A stretch of 64,000 nt of DNA, taken from NCBI GenBank assembly GCA_021151805.1, contig JAGKWN010000019.1, forward strand, positions 28,780 through 92,779, in the 5' to 3' direction. The DNA is from Cytophagaceae bacterium. Its GTDB lineage: Bacteria > Bacteroidota > Bacteroidia > Cytophagales > Cytophagaceae. The notes beneath the pieces are model-generated. The model worked only from the letters and a program-made list of their open reading frames with translations. It was not told the origin of the DNA and did no database searches. Every line of letters starts with the position of its first letter. The stretch's first letter is position 1. Positions 61,309-64,000 of this stretch are shown here, piece after piece. The position numbers and the translations under genes were made by a program.

Positions 61309-62484
61309 TTATTGTAAATTGAATTTTGAAGCAATTTTATTTTTAACAGTTGAGTACTGCGCTGCAGTAATATCGTAGAATGTAGTTTCGTCTGTTGTAA
61401 ATAAATCATCTATCAAACCTTCAGAAAATGCATCATCAGCACCCGTTAATTCACAGAAACGTGTAGAATAGATGAATCCGAAACCTTCACCAAAAGCATG
61501 TGGTGCTCCGGTTGCTTTATTCATGTACCCCCATGCTGCACCGCCTAATGCTTTTTCAAGAATGTTTCTGATGATTGTTGCCTGCGCACGCATCTCAGTC
61601 AGATCATTATTCACAATAGCGGCACGGCCTTTTAAGAAAGCCAGATGCAGTTTGCCATAATCTGCTTTGTTGTATTCCCATGCATAAGAACCCAAATATA
61701 CTTCCAAAGAATTTTTTGCACCTGCTGGATCCGTTACACCACCATTGTAGATGTCGTTATACGTGAAAACACCATAAGCCTCATCCCAAACGTGCTCTAA
61801 TTCTGTATATTTTTTACCTGGTACTAAATACTGGTTATCAGCATTCAAACCTGTATTCAATAATACGTTGCTGATGTAATCCAACTGATACGCACCAATC
61901 AATGCTTTCTGAATAACCTGTGCCCATTCAACACCTGCTTCATCCAATAAATAGTTTCCTGATTTACCAGCTACTCCTTTAGCAGCCGTTTGTGAAGCCT
62001 TTGTGCTTATGTAAGCCATTCTGCCAAATGCATATTCAAGATAATTATGTACCTCTGCCTGATTTGCTTTAGTAGATGCTGTTACCTCCTTAATGTTGAT
62101 GTCAAGGTTATTTAAATTTGCATAGCCTCCTGTAAATGGAGCATTTTTATTTGCAAACATGTTACTAAGGGTTGTTGAATCAATGGCAGTACCAGCAGTT
62201 ATAGATGAACTGATATAGGTAGCCAATGCTCTGAACATTCTTAAACGATTTCTTCCTTCGTTACGGTTAACTGTGGAATCTTTTTTCGCATCATCTAAAA
62301 ATGTTGTACTATACGGAGTTGTTGCAGTTAATGTACTGTAATCAATTTTTACAGTTCTGTATCCCGGAGTAGATTCTGTTACTACAGGTGCCGGATCATC
62401 ATTTTTCTTTTTACATGCAGTAGTAAATCCTATTAAAACTGCCACAAGAACCAAAACACGATTTTTAAAAGTAAATGTATGCAT
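61309..62484 (-). CDS. DUF4856 lipoprotein A
   Basis: 391 aa lipoprotein (LIGFTTAC, Cys24, followed by KKKNDD). The family pattern is visible: NRNEGRNRLRMFRALATYI, LSNMFANKNAPFTGGYANLN, LIGAYQLDYISNVLLNTGLNADN, YTELEHVWDEAYGVFTYNDIY, FLKGRAAIVNNDLTEMRAQA, HAFGEGFGFIYSTRFC. The helical DUF4856 family has no known activity; its gene neighbourhood with imelysin suggests metal binding or transfer. It has its own consensus promoter at 62527-62557. Clear paralogue of the 62692 gene. Confidence 0.88.
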   Translation of the reverse strand: MHTFTFKNRVLVLVAVLIGFTTACKKKNDDPAPVVTESTPGYRTVKIDYSTLTATTPYSTTFLDDAKKDSTVNRNEGRNRLRMFRALATYISSSITAGTAIDSTTLSNMFANKNAPFTGGYANLNNLDINIKEVTASTKANQAEVHNYLEYAFGRMAYISTKASQTAAKGVAGKSGNYLLDEAGVEWAQVIQKALIGAYQLDYISNVLLNTGLNADNQYLVPGKKYTELEHVWDEAYGVFTYNDIYNGGVTDPAGAKNSLEVYLGSYAWEYNKADYGKLHLAFLKGRAAIVNNDLTEMRAQATIIRNILEKALGGAAWGYMNKATGAPHAFGEGFGFIYSTRFCELTGADDAFSEGLIDDLFTTDETTFYDITAAQYSTVKNKIASKFNLQ

Positions 62485-62526
62485 AAGGGGTATATTTGAA
62501 TTTGTTATTGTTGTTTATCCGGAGCA

Positions 62527-62557
62527 CAAATTTATATTTATTTAGATTAGTTACAAA
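62527..62557 (-). promoter_or_regulatory. consensus promoter of DUF4856-A/imelysin/HTTM/receptor operon
   Basis: On the minus strand TTTG (62554-62557), exactly 19 bp, then TAAATTTG (62527-62534): a perfect fit to TTTG-N19-TAnnTTTG, 42 bp upstream of the DUF4856-A start. Confidence 0.75.
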
Positions 62558-62637
62558 TAAAACACATCATTATCTGGAATAATTATAAATAATAAATTGC
62601 ACTTTAAATTAACTCACAAGATTACCAATCACTTACA

Positions 62638-62677
62638 AAAAAAATAGCCGAAGGAGAATCCCTTCGGCTATTTTTTT
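62638..62677 (-). terminator. strong terminator after DUF4856 gene B
   Basis: Perfect 17-bp stem AAAAAAATAGCCGAAGG / complement with 6-nt loop and T-run. It separates the two DUF4856 genes into different transcription units, or attenuates between them. Confidence 0.93.
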
Positions 62678-62691
62678 AGAGTGTATTATAA

Positions 62692-63840
62692 TTATTGTTG
62701 GTAATAACCAAACTTATCCCGTACCTCATTCTGAACATCGAAAAATGTTTGAGAAGCAATATCGTCTACATGAGGAGTATCTGTATTTAATAATTCATTC
62801 AAATATTTTTTAGAAAACGCTTCGGTTCCGGTAATAAGAAAACAAAATCTGGTTGCATAAATCATTCCATACCCTTGTGCAAACTCATGTGGTTTTACAC
62901 CATTCCCCTGCGCTACATTCAATATATGCTGACCAGCATCAAAACCTACAGATTTTTCCAGGATATAACGGATCTTTAATGCCTGCTGCTTCAATTCTCC
63001 CATATCATTATTTACAATGGCAGTACGGCCTTTAAGAAAGGCTGCATACAATTCCTTATATCCAGCTTTATTATTTGCCCATACAGATGCTCCCAGATAA
63101 GATTCGCCGGCATTCATGGTTTCGTCTGTTGCGCCCAGTGCGTAAATATCGTTTGCAGTTAATAAACCGTAAGCTACATCCCAGTTATGCTCAAGCTGTG
63201 AGTAATTTGTACCCGGTACGATTTGGGTGTTATCGCCATTCAAACCTGTAAACAATAAATAATTACCAATGTAGTCTAATTGCAGTGCACCAATTAAAGC
63301 GCTCACAAGTACCTGGCTATTTTCCACACCGTAAACATCAAGCAAATATTGGCTGCTGTACAGACCTGCTGTGCCATACCCTGCTGTTGCGTTTACTGAC
63401 AGACTAGATTTTGCCAGTGCACCAATCATTTTCTCTATATCCTTGTCAGTTGTTGATTTATAATTGGTTGATTTGGATGTATACTTCTGTATCGAATAGC
63501 TTAATGCATTCAAATCCGAATAAGGAGCCGTAAAAGCGTTTGACTGGTTACGGAACATGTTGCTCAGCTTTGTAGAATCAATAGTAGTTTTGGCTTCAAT
63601 AGAAGATTTGCAATACACATCTATTGCTTCCAGCATCCGAAGTAGATTCCTCCCTTCTGTGCGATCTACAGTACTTACACCGTTTGCATCTTTGAAAAAA
63701 GTTCCATAAGGTGTTGTTGCTGTTAATTCACTATAACTGATGGGAGATCTTAATGCCGGTGCTGGTTGCGGATCATCTTTTTTCTTACAGGATACTGCTG
63801 TTGCAAGCATTAGTATGAAAACTATAAATTTGATTTTCAT
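62692..63840 (-). CDS. DUF4856 lipoprotein B
   Basis: 382 aa from the ATG at 63840 (frame begins at 63855), giving lipoprotein signal MKIKFIVFILMLATAVSC, Cys18, then KKKDDPQP. It shares with lipoprotein A the blocks EGRNLLRMLEAIDVY, LSNMFRNQSNAF, LIGALQLDYIGNYLLFTGLNGDN, YSQLEHNWDVAYGLLTANDIY, FLKGRTAIVNNDMGELKQQA, HEFAQGYGMIYATRFC. Function unknown. It has its own terminator; its promoter should lie in 63841-64000, where CAAATATA (63964-63971) is a possible -7 box without a good -33 partner. Confidence 0.87.
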   Translation of the reverse strand: MKIKFIVFILMLATAVSCKKKDDPQPAPALRSPISYSELTATTPYGTFFKDANGVSTVDRTEGRNLLRMLEAIDVYCKSSIEAKTTIDSTKLSNMFRNQSNAFTAPYSDLNALSYSIQKYTSKSTNYKSTTDKDIEKMIGALAKSSLSVNATAGYGTAGLYSSQYLLDVYGVENSQVLVSALIGALQLDYIGNYLLFTGLNGDNTQIVPGTNYSQLEHNWDVAYGLLTANDIYALGATDETMNAGESYLGASVWANNKAGYKELYAAFLKGRTAIVNNDMGELKQQALKIRYILEKSVGFDAGQHILNVAQGNGVKPHEFAQGYGMIYATRFCFLITGTEAFSKKYLNELLNTDTPHVDDIASQTFFDVQNEVRDKFGYYQQ

Positions 63841-64000
63841 TATTGGGGCATTCATATGTTTGTTAAACTTTTAGTATAAAATGTAAAAAGATGAGGTTAT
63901 TTGTTTCAGAAGAGTCAATCTGTCGTTATTTGTACAATTACCTACTAATCAATGATTTTAAGTCAAATATACAGATTAAATCAATTATAGTCTATATCAC

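Overview
The window looks like chromosomal DNA of an AT-rich (roughly 40% GC by eye), gliding or cellulolytic-type member of the Bacteroidota, probably a Cytophagales close to Cytophaga hutchinsonii. This assignment is an inference. It rests on three proteins with type IX secretion (T9SS) C-terminal sorting domains, a GH26 mannanase with Ig-like repeats, a TonB-dependent receptor with a carboxypeptidase-like N-terminus, a separate atpD-atpC pair, WG-repeat proteins, almost no Shine-Dalgarno sites, and promoters of the TTTG-N19/20-TAnnTTTG type. No rRNA, tRNA, CRISPR array, insertion sequence or phage was recognised.

Layout. 1-7.4 kb: hybrid histidine kinase (cut by the left edge), NtrC-type regulator, secreted delta-60-repeat protein, DusB. 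7.4-12.7 kb: membrane phospholipid block (CPBP protease, CdsA, Psd), a very acidic protein, GmhA, YifB. 12.8-20.5 kb: GH26 mannanase, a protein that is only signal peptide plus T9SS domain, a cytochrome c-like lipoprotein/YceI/DUF5777 operon, and an ECF sigma/anti-sigma pair. 20.7-30.8 kb: pirin, BamA-like outer-membrane protein, atpDC, a secreted unknown protein, a histidine kinase, HemA. 30.8-43.7 kb: two WG-repeat proteins, a Rieske-cytochrome P450 fusion, an MFS/MenA/degenerate SDR operon, a secreted CxxCxGxG protein, an HDAC-like hydrolase, MltG, and a malate/lactate-type dehydrogenase. 44-56 kb: DUF4139 protein, large PAS histidine kinase, orphan RluA-accessory domain, OmpA-like protein, Ppx/GppA, M42 peptidase, TauE/SafE permease, ABC exporter. 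56.3-63.9 kb: a coherent cluster of two DUF4856 lipoproteins, an imelysin lipoprotein, an HTTM (gamma-carboxylase-like) membrane protein and a FecA-like TonB-dependent receptor, probably an envelope metal-uptake system.

Two things stand out. First, many intergenic gaps hold degenerate short-word repeats in inverted orientation around a unique centre. At least six unrelated word families occur: CTAGTTACTAG-like, TTAAGGC-like, AATCCTG-like, CTTTACACTATACAC-like, GCTGTTGGC-like and AATTCATAA-like. In three convergent gaps the arms enclose a strong terminator hairpin. Second, several proteins have unusual architectures: the N-terminal Rieske domain on a P450, the cargo-less T9SS protein, the SDR without its catalytic motifs, and the stand-alone RluA-associated domain.

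Start codons were often moved from the longest reading frame to an internal ATG where a signal peptide or family N-terminus demanded it. Functions are assigned from motifs recognised by eye; no database search was run.
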